A stretch of DNA of 64,000 bases from UBA4615 sp964399635 (lineage in GTDB: Bacteria; Pseudomonadota; Gammaproteobacteria; Burkholderiales; Burkholderiaceae_E), in NCBI GenBank assembly GCA_964399635.1, contig CAYNRU010000004.1, positions 1 to 64,000 on the forward strand, given 5' to 3'. Below the pieces are notes generated by a model. The model did no database searches and was not told the origin of the DNA. It saw nothing but the letters and a program-made list of their open reading frames with translations. The translations under genes and the position numbers were made by a program. This document shows, piece by piece, positions 44,663-53,587 of the stretch (its first letter is position 1; each line of letters begins with the position of its first letter).

Positions 44663-44680
44663 ATGACGGTTGCATGACAT
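44663..44680 (-). promoter_or_regulatory. Pho-box-like PhoB site between ppk and ppx
   Basis: On the ppk strand the bases read ATGTCAT-GCAA-CCGTCAT: two 7-base units 11 bases apart. This matches the Pho box (CTGTCAT-N4-CTGTCAT) at 6 of 7 positions in each unit. It lies in the 110-base gap between divergent ppk and ppx and could serve both. The role is inferred from the pattern and position. Confidence 0.6.
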
Positions 44681-44749
44681 GGTGCCGCGTACCGGATGCA
44701 CGATCCACATCGATCCGGGAGGGGACCGATTCTGCGGCAAAATGGGGCA

Positions 44750-46246
44750 ATGCCCCTCTCCCCCCTTCTCGCCGCGGTCGACCTCGGCTCGAACAGCTTT
44801 CGCCTGGTGATCGGCAAGGTCGAGACGACCTCGCTCGGCGACCAGATCCGGCCCGTCGACCAGATCAAGGAAACCGTGCGCCTGGCGGCCGGGCTGGGCG
44901 AGGGCGGCACGCTCACCCAGACGGCACAGGACCGCGCGGTGGCGGCGCTGCAGCGCTTCGGGGAGCGGCTGCGGTCCTTCCGGCCCGACGCGGTGCGGGC
45001 GGTGGCGACCAACACCTTCCGGGTCGCGCGCGACGCACTCATCTTCCTCGACCGCGCGCAGGACGCGCTCGGCTTTCCGATCGAGGTGATCGCCGGACGC
45101 GAGGAGGCCCGCCTGATCTACCTCGGCGCGGCGCACACCCTGCCCACCGACGGCCGCCGCCGGCTGGTGATCGACATCGGCGGGGGCTCGACCGAATGCA
45201 TCGTCGGCACCGACTACCGCAGCGAGATCCTGGAGTCGGTCCCGGTGGGCTGCGTGAGCCTCTCGCAGCGCTTTTTCCCCGACGGCGCGGTCGACCGCGA
45301 CGCCTTCGAGGCCGCGCGGCTCGCCTGCCGGGACGCGCTGTCGCCCATCGCCGCGCGCTACCGCGGGGCCGGTTGGCGTGACGCGATCGGCACCTCCGGC
45401 ACCGCCAAGGCGCTGTGGCAGCTGGCCCAGGCCAACCTCGGCGAGACGCGGCTGACCGCCGACAGCCTGGACGCACTCGCTGCGATGATGACGAGGGCCG
45501 GCCACGTCGACCGCCTGCGCCTCGACGGGCTCAAGCCCGACCGTCGCCCGGTGCTGCCCGGCGGGCTCGCGATGATGGGCGCGGCCTTCGAGGAGTTCGG
45601 CATCGACGCGCTCGACTACTGCGACGGCGCGCTGCGCGAAGGCGTGCTCTACGACCTGCTCGGCCGGACCACCGGCGCCGACATGCGCGAGGTGACGGTC
45701 GCGCAAATGATCCGCCGCCACGGGCTCGACGAGCGCCACGGCGGGGCCGTCGCACAGCTCGCGACGGCGTTGTATCTCGACGCGGCGCGCGGCCCCGAGG
45801 AGGAGGTCGCGGCCGGCGGGCGGCTGATCGCATGGGCAGCCAAGCTGCGCGAGACCGGCCTGTCGATCTCGCCCGCCGACTTCCACAAGCACGGCGGCTA
45901 CATCCTCGAGCACTGCGACATGCCCGGCTTCTCGGAGGACGAGCAGCGGCGCATCGCCGCGCTGGTGCTGGGCCAGACCGGCGGACTGACCAAGCTCAGG
46001 CCCTTGCTGGCCGAGCCCGACGACTGGCTGCGGATGCTCGCGCTGCGCCTGTCGGTGATCTTCCACCGGCGCCGCGACGGCCAGATCCCGCCCTGGGTCA
46101 AGCTGCGGATCAAGCCCGCCGGCGCGCGCATCGAGCTGCCCGTGAGCTGGGTGGCCGAGCATCCGCTGACCGACCAGTCGCTGCGCTCCGAGAGCGCCGA
46201 ATGGGCCAAGAACGGCCCCTGGACGCTCGCCTACCTGACCAGCTGA
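44750..46246 (+). CDS. ppx: Exopolyphosphatase (Ppx/GppA family)
   Basis: This 498-residue protein of the ASKHA fold has the phosphate-binding loops AAVDLGSNSFRLVIG and VIDIGGGSTECIVG, and GTSGTAKAL in between. The C-terminal HD-like part contains LRETGLSISPADFHKHGGYI and NCDMPGFS-like EHCDMPGFSEDEQRRIAAL. It removes terminal phosphate from polyphosphate, or from pppGpp in GppA-type members. ATG at 44750 follows GGAGGGG at a longer distance. It is divergent from ppk across the Pho-box-like site; the pair sets polyphosphate levels. Confidence 0.93.
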   Translation: MPLSPLLAAVDLGSNSFRLVIGKVETTSLGDQIRPVDQIKETVRLAAGLGEGGTLTQTAQDRAVAALQRFGERLRSFRPDAVRAVATNTFRVARDALIFLDRAQDALGFPIEVIAGREEARLIYLGAAHTLPTDGRRRLVIDIGGGSTECIVGTDYRSEILESVPVGCVSLSQRFFPDGAVDRDAFEAARLACRDALSPIAARYRGAGWRDAIGTSGTAKALWQLAQANLGETRLTADSLDALAAMMTRAGHVDRLRLDGLKPDRRPVLPGGLAMMGAAFEEFGIDALDYCDGALREGVLYDLLGRTTGADMREVTVAQMIRRHGLDERHGGAVAQLATALYLDAARGPEEEVAAGGRLIAWAAKLRETGLSISPADFHKHGGYILEHCDMPGFSEDEQRRIAALVLGQTGGLTKLRPLLAEPDDWLRMLALRLSVIFHRRRDGQIPPWVKLRIKPAGARIELPVSWVAEHPLTDQSLRSESAEWAKNGPWTLAYLTS

Positions 46247-46265
46247 GCGCGCGAGCGGGCGGCGC

Positions 46266-46523
46266 TCAGCCGCCGGGCTCGCGCTGCAGGCGCTCGTACT
46301 TGACCAGCAGCTGCTCGCGCGTCTCGGCGTGCGCCGGATCCAGCGGGATGCACGCCACCGGACAGACCTGCTGGCACTGCGGCTCGTCGAAGTGCCCGAC
46401 GCATTCTGTGCAGCGGCCCGGGTCGATCACGTAGATCTCCGGGCCCATCGAGATCGCGCCGTTGGGGCACTCGGGCTCGCAGACGTCGCAGTTGATGCAC
46501 TCGTCGGTGATGATCAGGGCCAT
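46266..46523 (-). CDS. YfhL-type 2[4Fe-4S] ferredoxin
   Basis: This 85-residue protein has the two cysteine clusters CINCDVCEPECP and CTECVGHFDEPQCQQVCPVA. The longer second loop is typical of the Alvin/YfhL-type ferredoxins of proteobacteria. It is a low-potential electron carrier in the cytoplasm. It is the last gene of the M16-M16-rsmD-coaD-ferredoxin unit, 37 bases after coaD, and is convergent with ppx with only 19 bases between the stop codons. Confidence 0.93.
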   Translation of the reverse strand: MALIITDECINCDVCEPECPNGAISMGPEIYVIDPGRCTECVGHFDEPQCQQVCPVACIPLDPAHAETREQLLVKYERLQREPGG

Positions 46524-46560
46524 CTGCGATGTCCCCGCTCACACGCGACGCGTGGCCGTA

Positions 46561-47061
46561 TCAGGAGGTAGGCCTGCCACCCATCTGCTCCAGCTTCTTC
46601 TTGAGCCACACCTCGACCGAAGGGAACACGAACTTGCTGACGTCGCCGCCGAAGATCGCGATCTCGCGCACCAGCGTGCCCGAGATGAACTGGTACTGAT
46701 CGGTGGGCGTCATGAAGATGGTCTCGACGTCGGGCAGCAGGTAGCGGTTCATGCCCGCCATCTGGAACTCGTACTCGAAGTCGGCCACGGCGCGCAGACC
46801 GCGCACGATGACGTCGGCGTTCTTGCTGCGCACGAAGTCGCTGAGCAGCCCCGAAAAGCCTGCGACTTCGACGTTGGGGTACGCGCTGAGCACCTCCCTG
46901 GCGATGGCGATGCGCTCTTCCTGCGTGAAGAAGGGCTTCTTGGAGCGGCTGTCGGCCACACCGATCACCAGCCGCCCGAAGGTCTTGGCGGCACGCCGCG
47001 CGATGTCCTCGTGCCCGCGGGTCAATGGATCGAAGGTTCCGGGGTAGACGGCGATGGCCAT
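46561..47061 (-). CDS. coaD: Phosphopantetheine adenylyltransferase
   Basis: This 166-residue enzyme begins AVYPGTFDPLTRGHEDI, the nucleotidyltransferase (T/H)xGH motif. VRGLRAVADFEYEFQMAGMN and QYQFISGTLVREIAIFGGDV (ISxTxxR motif) follow. It adds AMP to 4'-phosphopantetheine in coenzyme A synthesis. ATG at 47061 comes 2 bases after the rsmD stop, implying translational coupling. rsmD-coaD-ferredoxin is a common order in Burkholderiales. Confidence 0.96.
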   Translation of the reverse strand: MAIAVYPGTFDPLTRGHEDIARRAAKTFGRLVIGVADSRSKKPFFTQEERIAIAREVLSAYPNVEVAGFSGLLSDFVRSKNADVIVRGLRAVADFEYEFQMAGMNRYLLPDVETIFMTPTDQYQFISGTLVREIAIFGGDVSKFVFPSVEVWLKKKLEQMGGRPTS

Positions 47062-47063
47062 CG

Positions 47064-47747
47064 TCAGGCTCCAGGGGGCCGGTTGGGGAGGAGCAGCAGA
47101 TGATAATGGACATGCCCGGCCTTGTTGGCGCGATGCGCCTGCAGGCCGGGCAGCGCGGACAGCGGCGGCGCATCGGGCGACAGCGCGGTCGCCGACTCGA
47201 CGTAGAGCGCGCCGCCCGGCGCGAGCACCGCGGCCAGGCGCGGCATCACGCGGGCGAGCTCGGCGCCGTCGAAGGGCGGGTCGAGGAACACCAGGTCGAA
47301 CTGCTCGCCGCTGCGGGCGAGCCACGCGAAGGCGTCGCCCTGCACCACCTCGACCTGCGCGGCCCCGAGCCGTGCCTTCACGGCGCGCAGCGCATCGGCG
47401 GCGCGCGGTTCGCGCTCGACGAGCACGACGCGCGCCGCGCCTCGCGAGGCCGCCTCGAAGCCGAGCGCGCCGCTGCCCGCGTAGAGGTCGAGGCAGCGCC
47501 AACCGGTGAGGTCCTGGCCCAGCCAGTTGAACAGCGTCTCGCGCACGCGGTCGGGCGTGGGGCGCAGCCCGGGCAGGTCGGCCACCGCGAGCGGGGTGCG
47601 CTTCCACTGGCCGCCGATGATGCGCACCTTCGCCGGGGGCGTGCCGCGGCCGCCGCCCAGGGGCCTGCGGGCCGCGCCGGCCGGCGCGGGCGCGGCATCG
47701 GGCCGCGCGGCGCCGCGCCTCGTGCCACGCTCAGGGCGGGGCTTCAC
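47064..47747 (-). CDS. rsmD: 16S rRNA (guanine966-N2)-methyltransferase
   Basis: This 227-residue protein has KVRIIGGQWKRTPLAVADLP and RPTPDRVRETLFNWLGQDL, the SAM-binding LDLYAGSGALGFEAASRGA and the catalytic FLDPPF. It methylates G966 of 16S rRNA. The start is GTG at 47747, inside the 3' end of the upstream M16 gene (17-base overlap). This gives a basic 40-residue extension not seen in all homologues, so a later start is possible. Confidence 0.93.
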   Translation of the reverse strand: MKPRPERGTRRGAARPDAAPAPAGAARRPLGGGRGTPPAKVRIIGGQWKRTPLAVADLPGLRPTPDRVRETLFNWLGQDLTGWRCLDLYAGSGALGFEAASRGAARVVLVEREPRAADALRAVKARLGAAQVEVVQGDAFAWLARSGEQFDLVFLDPPFDGAELARVMPRLAAVLAPGGALYVESATALSPDAPPLSALPGLQAHRANKAGHVHYHLLLLPNRPPGA

Positions 47748-49104
47748 CGGCCCCCACCACCACCGTGACCAGCCGGTCCGGCGCGATCTTGCGCTGGAAC
47801 GCCTCGCGGACCTGCCGCGTGTCGACCCGCTCGACCTGGTCGGTCCAGCGCTCGAGATAGTCCAGCGGCAGCCGATACCAGCCGATGTTGGCGAGGTTGT
47901 CGAGGATCTTGCGGTTGGAGTCGATCCGCAGCGCGAAGCCGCCCACCAGGTTCTGCTTGGCCGCGGTGAGCTCGGCCTCGGTCGGACCTTCGCGCACGAA
48001 GCGGGCGACGGTCTCGCGGACCACCTTCAGGGCCTCCTCGGTCTGCGCCTTCTGCGTCTGCAGCCCGACCGCGAACGGCCCGGGCTGGAGCATCGGCGAG
48101 AAGTAGGCATAGACGCTGTAGGCGAGGCCGCGCTTCTCGCGGACCTCCGCGGTGAGCCGGGACACGAAACCACCGCCGCCGAGCACGTAGTTGCCCACGA
48201 AGAGCGGGAAGTAGTCCGGATCGCCACGCGCGAGGGCCGGCGTGCCCATCAGGATGTGGCTCTGCGTGGCCGGGTGCGGGATGCGCCGGTCGACCGCCGG
48301 CGGCGCCTCGACCGCGGGCATCGCGGCCGGCGCCTCGCCGGCAGGCAGCCCGGCGGTCAGGCGCTCGGCGATCGACTCGGCCTCGGCCCGGGTGACCGCC
48401 CCGATCATCGACACCACGGCCCGGTCGGCACCGAAGCGGCGGCGATGGAAGTCGACCAGGTCAGCCCGCTCGATCCTGGCCACTGACTCCGGATCGGGCT
48501 CGCGGCCATAAGGGTGGGTCGGGTACAGGAGCTCGGAGAAGGTGCGCTGCGCGATGGCGTCGGGGCGGGTCTGCGCCTCGCGCAGGGCCTGGATCGAGCG
48601 CTCGCGCTCGCGGGCGAGCGGCTCGGCCGGGAAGGTCGGGCGCGACACGATGCGCGCGATCAGGTCGATGGCGGCGTCGCGCTCGCGCGGGCTGGTCAGC
48701 GTGCGCAGCGAGACGCTTGCACGATCGTCGCCGGCGCCCCCGCCGCGGCTGGCGCCGATGTCGGCGAAGCGCTCGGCGAGCGCCGCCTCGTCGAGGCCCT
48801 CGACGCCGCGCGCGAGCATGCCCGCGGTCATCGAGGCGAGCCCGGACTTGCCCGGCGGGTCGTGGCGCGAGCCGGCGTCGAAGTCGACGCTCAGGTCGAG
48901 CATGGGGATCGCGTCGGCGCGGACGAAGTAGACACGCGCGCCGCGCGCGGTGGTCCAGTGCTCGATCGGGAGTACGGCCGACGCGAGCGAGGACCACAGG
49001 CCGAGGGCGAGCGCCGCGAGGAGCGCCGCCACGGCGCGCGCGCGTGAGGCCACGGCGGCGCGGCCGGGCAGGCCGCGCGCGGGAAGGAGTGCGTCGGGGG
49101 TCAT
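47731..49104 (-). CDS. M16-family peptidase-like subunit, catalytic motif lost
   Basis: This 457-residue exported protein (signal segment AVAALLAALALGLWSSLASA) has the two-domain M16 fold with VYFVRADAIPMLDLSVDFDA and RREFGADRAV-like RRRFGADRAVVSMIGA. The C-domain has YVLGGGGFVSRLTAEVREKR with GLAYSVYAYF. Where active subunits have HxxEH it reads KSGLASMTAGML, so it should be the non-catalytic partner that helps bind substrate. It starts 3 bases after the catalytic subunit's stop. The two probably form a periplasmic heterodimer that degrades oligopeptides. Confidence 0.9.
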   Translation of the reverse strand: MTPDALLPARGLPGRAAVASRARAVAALLAALALGLWSSLASAVLPIEHWTTARGARVYFVRADAIPMLDLSVDFDAGSRHDPPGKSGLASMTAGMLARGVEGLDEAALAERFADIGASRGGGAGDDRASVSLRTLTSPRERDAAIDLIARIVSRPTFPAEPLARERERSIQALREAQTRPDAIAQRTFSELLYPTHPYGREPDPESVARIERADLVDFHRRRFGADRAVVSMIGAVTRAEAESIAERLTAGLPAGEAPAAMPAVEAPPAVDRRIPHPATQSHILMGTPALARGDPDYFPLFVGNYVLGGGGFVSRLTAEVREKRGLAYSVYAYFSPMLQPGPFAVGLQTQKAQTEEALKVVRETVARFVREGPTEAELTAAKQNLVGGFALRIDSNRKILDNLANIGWYRLPLDYLERWTDQVERVDTRQVREAFQRKIAPDRLVTVVVGAGEAPP

Positions 49105-49107
49105 GCG

Positions 49108-50541
49108 TCAGTGCCTCAGGCCGGGTGCCGCGGCCGCCGGCGCGCGCTTGTCGCCGATCGGCTGCGGCACCAGGGTGGCCACGGTGAGCGCGTCGTCGCC
49201 GAAGTACTTGCCGGCGACCGCCCTGACCTCGTCGACCGTCACCGAGCGGACCTTCTCGAGGATCCGGTCGGCGTCGCGGTGGGACAGCCCCACGATCTCC
49301 AGACCCGCCAGCTCCATCGCCTGCGCGAACACCGAGTCGCGCTTGTAGACCTGTTGCGCGACGTACTGGACCTTGACCCGGTCGAGCTCGGCCTGCGGCA
49401 CGCCGTCCCTGGCGATCCGCGCGATCTCCGCGCGCATGGCGCGCTCGACCTCGTCGGTGCTCCGGCCCTCGGCGGGCGTGCCGTCGAGGATGAACACCGC
49501 TGGCCCGCGCTGGGTCATGTCGTAGCCGGCACCGGCACGGTTGGCCACCCGCGAGCCGCGCACGATCTCGCGCGTGAAGCGGGTGCTCTCGCCGCCGTCG
49601 AGCAGCGTCGAGAGCAGCTCGAGCGCATAGGGCTCGCGGTCACCGTCGACGCTCTCCAGCCTGGGCACGCGGAACGCCATCGACACGTAGGGGTTCTCGG
49701 CGGGCGCCTTGACCAGCAGGCGGCGCAGGCCAAGCTGCGGTGGCTCGGTCTGCGGCTTGCGGGCCGGCAGCGCGCGCGCCGGGAAGCGGCCGTAGGTCTG
49801 CTCGGCGAGCTTCATCACCGCGTCCGGGTCGACGTCACCGGCGACCACCAGGATGGCGTTGGACGGCGAGTACCAGGTGTCGTACCAGTCCCGCGCGTCC
49901 TCGACCGTCATCGACTGGAGGTCGCTCATCCAGCCGACCACCGGACGACCGTACGGATGCGCGATGAAGACCGCTGCGTTCAGCTGCTCGTAGAGGAGCG
50001 CGCTCGCGCGGTCCTCGGTGCGCAGCCGGCGCTCCTCCATCACCACGCGGATCTCCTTGGCGAACTCGTCGGCCGACAGCTGCAGGTTGGCCATGCGATC
50101 GGACTCGAGCGACATCACCTCGGCGAGCCGCGACTTGTGGACCTGCTGGTAGTAGCCGGTGTAGTCGCGCGAGGTGAAGGCGTTCTCGCGCCCGCCCATC
50201 GCGGCCACGCGGCGCGAGAACTCGCCCGGCGCGAGCGTCTTCGTGCCCTTGAACATCATGTGCTCGAGCACGTGCGCAACGCCGGTGCGGCCGTTGACTT
50301 CGTCGATGGAGCCCGCGCGGTACCAGACCATGTGCGCGACGGTGGGCGCGCGGTCGTCGCGCTTGATCAGCACCTTCATGCCATTGGACAGCATCCGCTC
50401 GACGGCCTGCGCGCCGGCCGCGACGCCGGGCGACGCCGACTGGGACCAGGAGGGGGAGGCCGCGACGCCCAGCGCCAGCCCGGCGACGGCGATGCGGGCA
50501 ATCAGGCGGGCGACGGCCCGTCGCACGGAAAGGAGGGTCAT
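49108..50541 (-). CDS. M16-family zinc metallopeptidase, catalytic subunit
   Basis: This 477-residue exported protein has a signal peptide to about residue 35, then LSNGMKVLIKRDDRAPTVAH and the zinc motif HVLEH in RTGVAHVLEHMMFKGTKTL. The third zinc ligand lies in the EIRVVMEERRLRTEDRA region. The C-domain includes STLLDGGESTRFTREIVRGS. It is a pitrilysin-type peptidase acting on unfolded peptides in the periplasm. It is the first gene of the housekeeping unit, divergent from ftsY across 79 bases that include a TAGAAT (-10-like, 50552-50557) on the ftsY strand. Confidence 0.93.
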   Translation of the reverse strand: MTLLSVRRAVARLIARIAVAGLALGVAASPSWSQSASPGVAAGAQAVERMLSNGMKVLIKRDDRAPTVAHMVWYRAGSIDEVNGRTGVAHVLEHMMFKGTKTLAPGEFSRRVAAMGGRENAFTSRDYTGYYQQVHKSRLAEVMSLESDRMANLQLSADEFAKEIRVVMEERRLRTEDRASALLYEQLNAAVFIAHPYGRPVVGWMSDLQSMTVEDARDWYDTWYSPSNAILVVAGDVDPDAVMKLAEQTYGRFPARALPARKPQTEPPQLGLRRLLVKAPAENPYVSMAFRVPRLESVDGDREPYALELLSTLLDGGESTRFTREIVRGSRVANRAGAGYDMTQRGPAVFILDGTPAEGRSTDEVERAMRAEIARIARDGVPQAELDRVKVQYVAQQVYKRDSVFAQAMELAGLEIVGLSHRDADRILEKVRSVTVDEVRAVAGKYFGDDALTVATLVPQPIGDKRAPAAAAPGLRH

Positions 50542-50620
50542 CGGTGCAGCGTAGAATCAAGGCTGTCCAGTGTACCCCGATGCCGCAAGCCCCCTGCGGC
50601 CTGCAGGCGCGCCCCTCCCC

Positions 50621-51961
50621 ATGTTCGGATTCCTTCGCCGCAAGAAGCAGGTCGAGCCGGCTGCACAGCCCGCCGACGCCGTCGAGCAGGCCGCATCGGC
50701 CGACGCGTACGGCGCGACGGCCGGCACGTCTCCCGTCGTCGCGCAGCCGCAGCCGCCCCTCGCCGCGGGCGCCTCCTCACCGTCGGAGGCGAGCGAGCAG
50801 GCGGCGTCCGATGCCGAACTGGAACGCATGCTCGAGCGCGAGGCGCTCGCCGCCGCGCCGGACGCGGGCATCGTGCCGGACGCCGGGCGGATCGAGCCGC
50901 CGGACGCGCAGCCCGCCGCGCCCGCCGCGAAGGAGCGCTTCTGGTCCCGATTCATCCCTGGCGGCGCGAGTGCACCGGCGCCCGAGGCGACGCCCGCACC
51001 GCTGTCGCCCGACGCCCCGACCGGTGTGGTGCTGGAGCCCGCCGAGACCGCCGACCGCAAGCCCTGGCTCGCGCGGCTCAAGCAGGGGCTGTCGCGCACC
51101 CGCGGCAACCTCGCCGGCCTGTTCATCGGCGTCAAGGTCGACGAGGCGCTCTTCGAGGATCTCGAGACCGCGCTGCTCAGCAGCGACGCGGGCGTCGAGA
51201 CGACCCGGTGGCTGCTGGCCGCGCTGCGCGAGCGGGTCAGGAAGGAGCGGCTCACCGACGGGCAGCAGGTCAAGGCGGCGCTGCGCGCGCTGCTGGTGGA
51301 GCTGATGCTGCCGCTCGAGCAGCCGGTCGACATCGACCGCGCCACGCCGCTGGTGCTGATGATCACGGGCGTCAACGGCGCGGGCAAGACCACCTCGATC
51401 GGCAAGCTCGCGCGCCACCTGCGCCGCGAGGGCAAGTCGGTGCTGCTCGCCGCGGGCGACACCTTCCGCGCGGCGGCCCGCGAGCAGCTCGCGCTCTGGG
51501 GCAGCCGCAACGAGGTGGACGTGATCTCGCAGCAGGGCGGCGACCCCGCGGCGGTCGCCTTCGACGCGGTGGCCGCGGGCCGCGCCCGCGGCACCGGCGT
51601 GGTGATGATCGACACCGCGGGCCGGCTGCCCACCCAGCAGCACCTGATGGACGAGCTGAAGAAGGTGCGGCGCGTGCTCGGCAAGGCGATGGACGGCGCG
51701 CCCCACGAGGTGCTGCTGGTGCTGGACGGCAACACCGGCCAGAACATGCTCGCGCAGGTCCGCGCCTTCGACGACGCGGTGCAGCTCACCGGTCTCATCG
51801 TCACAAAGCTCGACGGCACGGCCAAGGGTGGCGCGCTCGCCGCCCTCGCGCACACGCGGCGCGAGCGGCCGATCCCGGTCTACTTCATCGGCGTGGGCGA
51901 AGGCATCGACGACCTCCAGGCCTTCTCGGCCGAGGAGTTCGCGGGTGCGCTGGTCGACTGA
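50621..51961 (+). CDS. ftsY: Signal recognition particle receptor FtsY
   Basis: This 446-residue GTPase has an acidic, alanine/proline-rich N-terminal A domain (residues 1-140) after MFGFLRRKKQ. The N domain is LKQGLSRTRGNLAGLFIG. The G domain has GVNGAGKTTSIGKLA (G1), DTFRAAAREQL, IDTAGRLPTQQ (G3) and TKLDGTAKGGALAAL (G4). It docks SRP-bound ribosomes at the inner membrane. ATG at 50621 gives MFGF, the usual membrane-targeting start; an upstream in-frame start at about 50570 would add 17 unlikely residues. Confidence 0.96.
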   Translation: MFGFLRRKKQVEPAAQPADAVEQAASADAYGATAGTSPVVAQPQPPLAAGASSPSEASEQAASDAELERMLEREALAAAPDAGIVPDAGRIEPPDAQPAAPAAKERFWSRFIPGGASAPAPEATPAPLSPDAPTGVVLEPAETADRKPWLARLKQGLSRTRGNLAGLFIGVKVDEALFEDLETALLSSDAGVETTRWLLAALRERVRKERLTDGQQVKAALRALLVELMLPLEQPVDIDRATPLVLMITGVNGAGKTTSIGKLARHLRREGKSVLLAAGDTFRAAAREQLALWGSRNEVDVISQQGGDPAAVAFDAVAAGRARGTGVVMIDTAGRLPTQQHLMDELKKVRRVLGKAMDGAPHEVLLVLDGNTGQNMLAQVRAFDDAVQLTGLIVTKLDGTAKGGALAALAHTRRERPIPVYFIGVGEGIDDLQAFSAEEFAGALVD

Positions 51962-51976
51962 CCCGCGCGCCGCGGC

Positions 51977-53512
51977 TCAGTTCTCGAAGTTGGGGCGCGC
52001 GCTGCCGGCCGGGCATGCGGCCAGCAGCGGGCGGTTCGTCCGCAGCACCGCCGCATCGTCGGCGCGCGGCTCGCGCGAGAAGCCGCAGCCGTAGGTCGGC
52101 GTCGCGGTCAGCGCCGCGTCGAGCACCTCGTCGCCGGCCGGCCGGCGCCCCTCGAGCTGCCACGCGAGCATCGCGTCGAAGCCCTCCTCCTGCTCGCCGA
52201 GCGTGAAGTCGCAGTGGCCGGCGCCGCGGATCGCGCGCTGCACCACCCACTGCGAGGTGCCGGCCGCGTTCGCCCGCTCGCGGTAGCGCTGCTGGTTGCG
52301 CCACCACACATAGCTGTCGCCGAGCGTGTGCAGCGTGACCACCGGCACCGACACCTGCGCGGGCAGCGTCGGGATCCAGCGCAGACCGTCGGACCGCAGC
52401 CGGTTGGCCTGCGGGTCGCGGACGAACCGGAAGGCCGCGCGGTTCAGCTCGGCCGACGCGGCCGGGTCGGCATCGAAGCGATACACGATGCCGCGTGTGT
52501 CGATGCCCTTGCGGTTCAGGATGCCGTCGATCGTGCCGTCGCGGCCGAAGCCGCCCCAGACGGTCGGCGTGTGGCCCCCGCGCGCGGGCGCCAGCAGGAA
52601 CGCCGCGTCGAAGCCCGGGCGGTCGCCGCCGCTCAGGTGGCGGACCACCTGCTTCAGGCGCTCGCCTTCGGGCGTCAGCACGCCGGCGGTCGATCCGTTG
52701 GGGAAGGTCGAGAAGTAGCGCGCCTTGAGCTGCGCATCGAGCGCAGCCCATTCGCCGGGCGCCGACGCCGCGCTCGCGGGCAGACCGGCGAGTTGCTGCA
52801 CGGCCGACTGGTAGGCCCCGAACCCGTCGAAGATCTCGACGTCGGACATCACCCCGCACATGGGCATCGCGGCGTCGTAGCGCACGCGGTTCACCGCGCG
52901 GTCCATCGTCTCGCGCTCGACGGCCGCCGCGGCGACGTGCCCCCCCATCGAGTGGCCGATCACGAAGCGGCGGGTCGGCTCGGCGAGCACGCGGCCGTTC
53001 TCGCGGGCGATGCGCGTGAACGCGAGCGCCAGCGCGTTGGTGTCCTCGACGCCCGCGCGCACGTCGTAGTAGTTGCGCGCGTAGCTCGACGACGCCCAGG
53101 CGAAGCCGCGCCCCACCAGGTGACGGCGGATCGTCGGCGGCGTGACCGTCAGCCGCTCGCCGGTGCCGCGGTAGCCGTGCGCATAGAGCACCAGCATGCC
53201 GTTCCAGTTGCGCGGCACCTCGATCTGCCAGCCCGCGCCGTCGAGCGTGCCGACCCAGCGGTCGGTGTCGAAGCCCTGGAGCGGCAGGAAGGCGCCGTTG
53301 CCCCCGCGCTGCGCGGGATCGGTCGCGGTCAGCGTCGCCCGCAGCCCGGCCTCATCGACCGCGAACCGGCGTCCGTCCTGCGCCCGCGCCTCCTCGGGAG
53401 CGCGGGCGAAGGGGCCCGCGCAGCCCGCGAGCGCGAGCGCGAGCGCGGCGAGGATGGCGCGGGCGGCGGCCGCGACGCGGCGTGGGATCGGGGTCATCGG
53501 GAGCGGGGTCAT
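51977..53512 (-). CDS. Alpha/beta-hydrolase lipoprotein
   Basis: This 511-residue protein has a lipobox near residue 31 (LALALAGCAG). The alpha/beta-hydrolase parts include MLVLYAHGYRGTGERLTV (oxyanion side), RRFVIGHSMGGHVAAAAV with the nucleophile serine in GHSMGG, and late acidic and histidine residues including TLHTLGDSYV and GAGHCDFT. It is longer than simple esterases because of an insertion of about 120 residues (220-340) after the nucleophile elbow. That length and the secretion signal recall hydroxybutyrate-oligomer or tannase-like esterases, but I cannot name a substrate. Two ATG codons with the same 15-base repeat (53512, 53497) are possible starts. Confidence 0.8.
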   Translation of the reverse strand: MTPLPMTPIPRRVAAAARAILAALALALAGCAGPFARAPEEARAQDGRRFAVDEAGLRATLTATDPAQRGGNGAFLPLQGFDTDRWVGTLDGAGWQIEVPRNWNGMLVLYAHGYRGTGERLTVTPPTIRRHLVGRGFAWASSSYARNYYDVRAGVEDTNALALAFTRIARENGRVLAEPTRRFVIGHSMGGHVAAAAVERETMDRAVNRVRYDAAMPMCGVMSDVEIFDGFGAYQSAVQQLAGLPASAASAPGEWAALDAQLKARYFSTFPNGSTAGVLTPEGERLKQVVRHLSGGDRPGFDAAFLLAPARGGHTPTVWGGFGRDGTIDGILNRKGIDTRGIVYRFDADPAASAELNRAAFRFVRDPQANRLRSDGLRWIPTLPAQVSVPVVTLHTLGDSYVWWRNQQRYRERANAAGTSQWVVQRAIRGAGHCDFTLGEQEEGFDAMLAWQLEGRRPAGDEVLDAALTATPTYGCGFSREPRADDAAVLRTNRPLLAACPAGSARPNFEN

Positions 53513-53546
53513 CGGGAGCGGTCCAGAGGGTCAGGGCGAGGCGCGT

Positions 53547-53567
53547 CCGCGGCCCCACGGGCCGCGG
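53547..53567. terminator. Nine-pair hairpin downstream of the gentisate operon
   Basis: CCGCGGCCC (53547-53555) pairs perfectly with GGGCCGCGG (53559-53567) over a 3-base loop. It lies just after the stop of the isomerase gene and ahead of the lipoprotein gene on the same strand. It lacks a T-run, so it may be a pause or a Rho-dependent end rather than a classic terminator. Confidence 0.45.
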
Positions 53568-53587
53568 CCGGCGCCTTGGCGCAAGGG

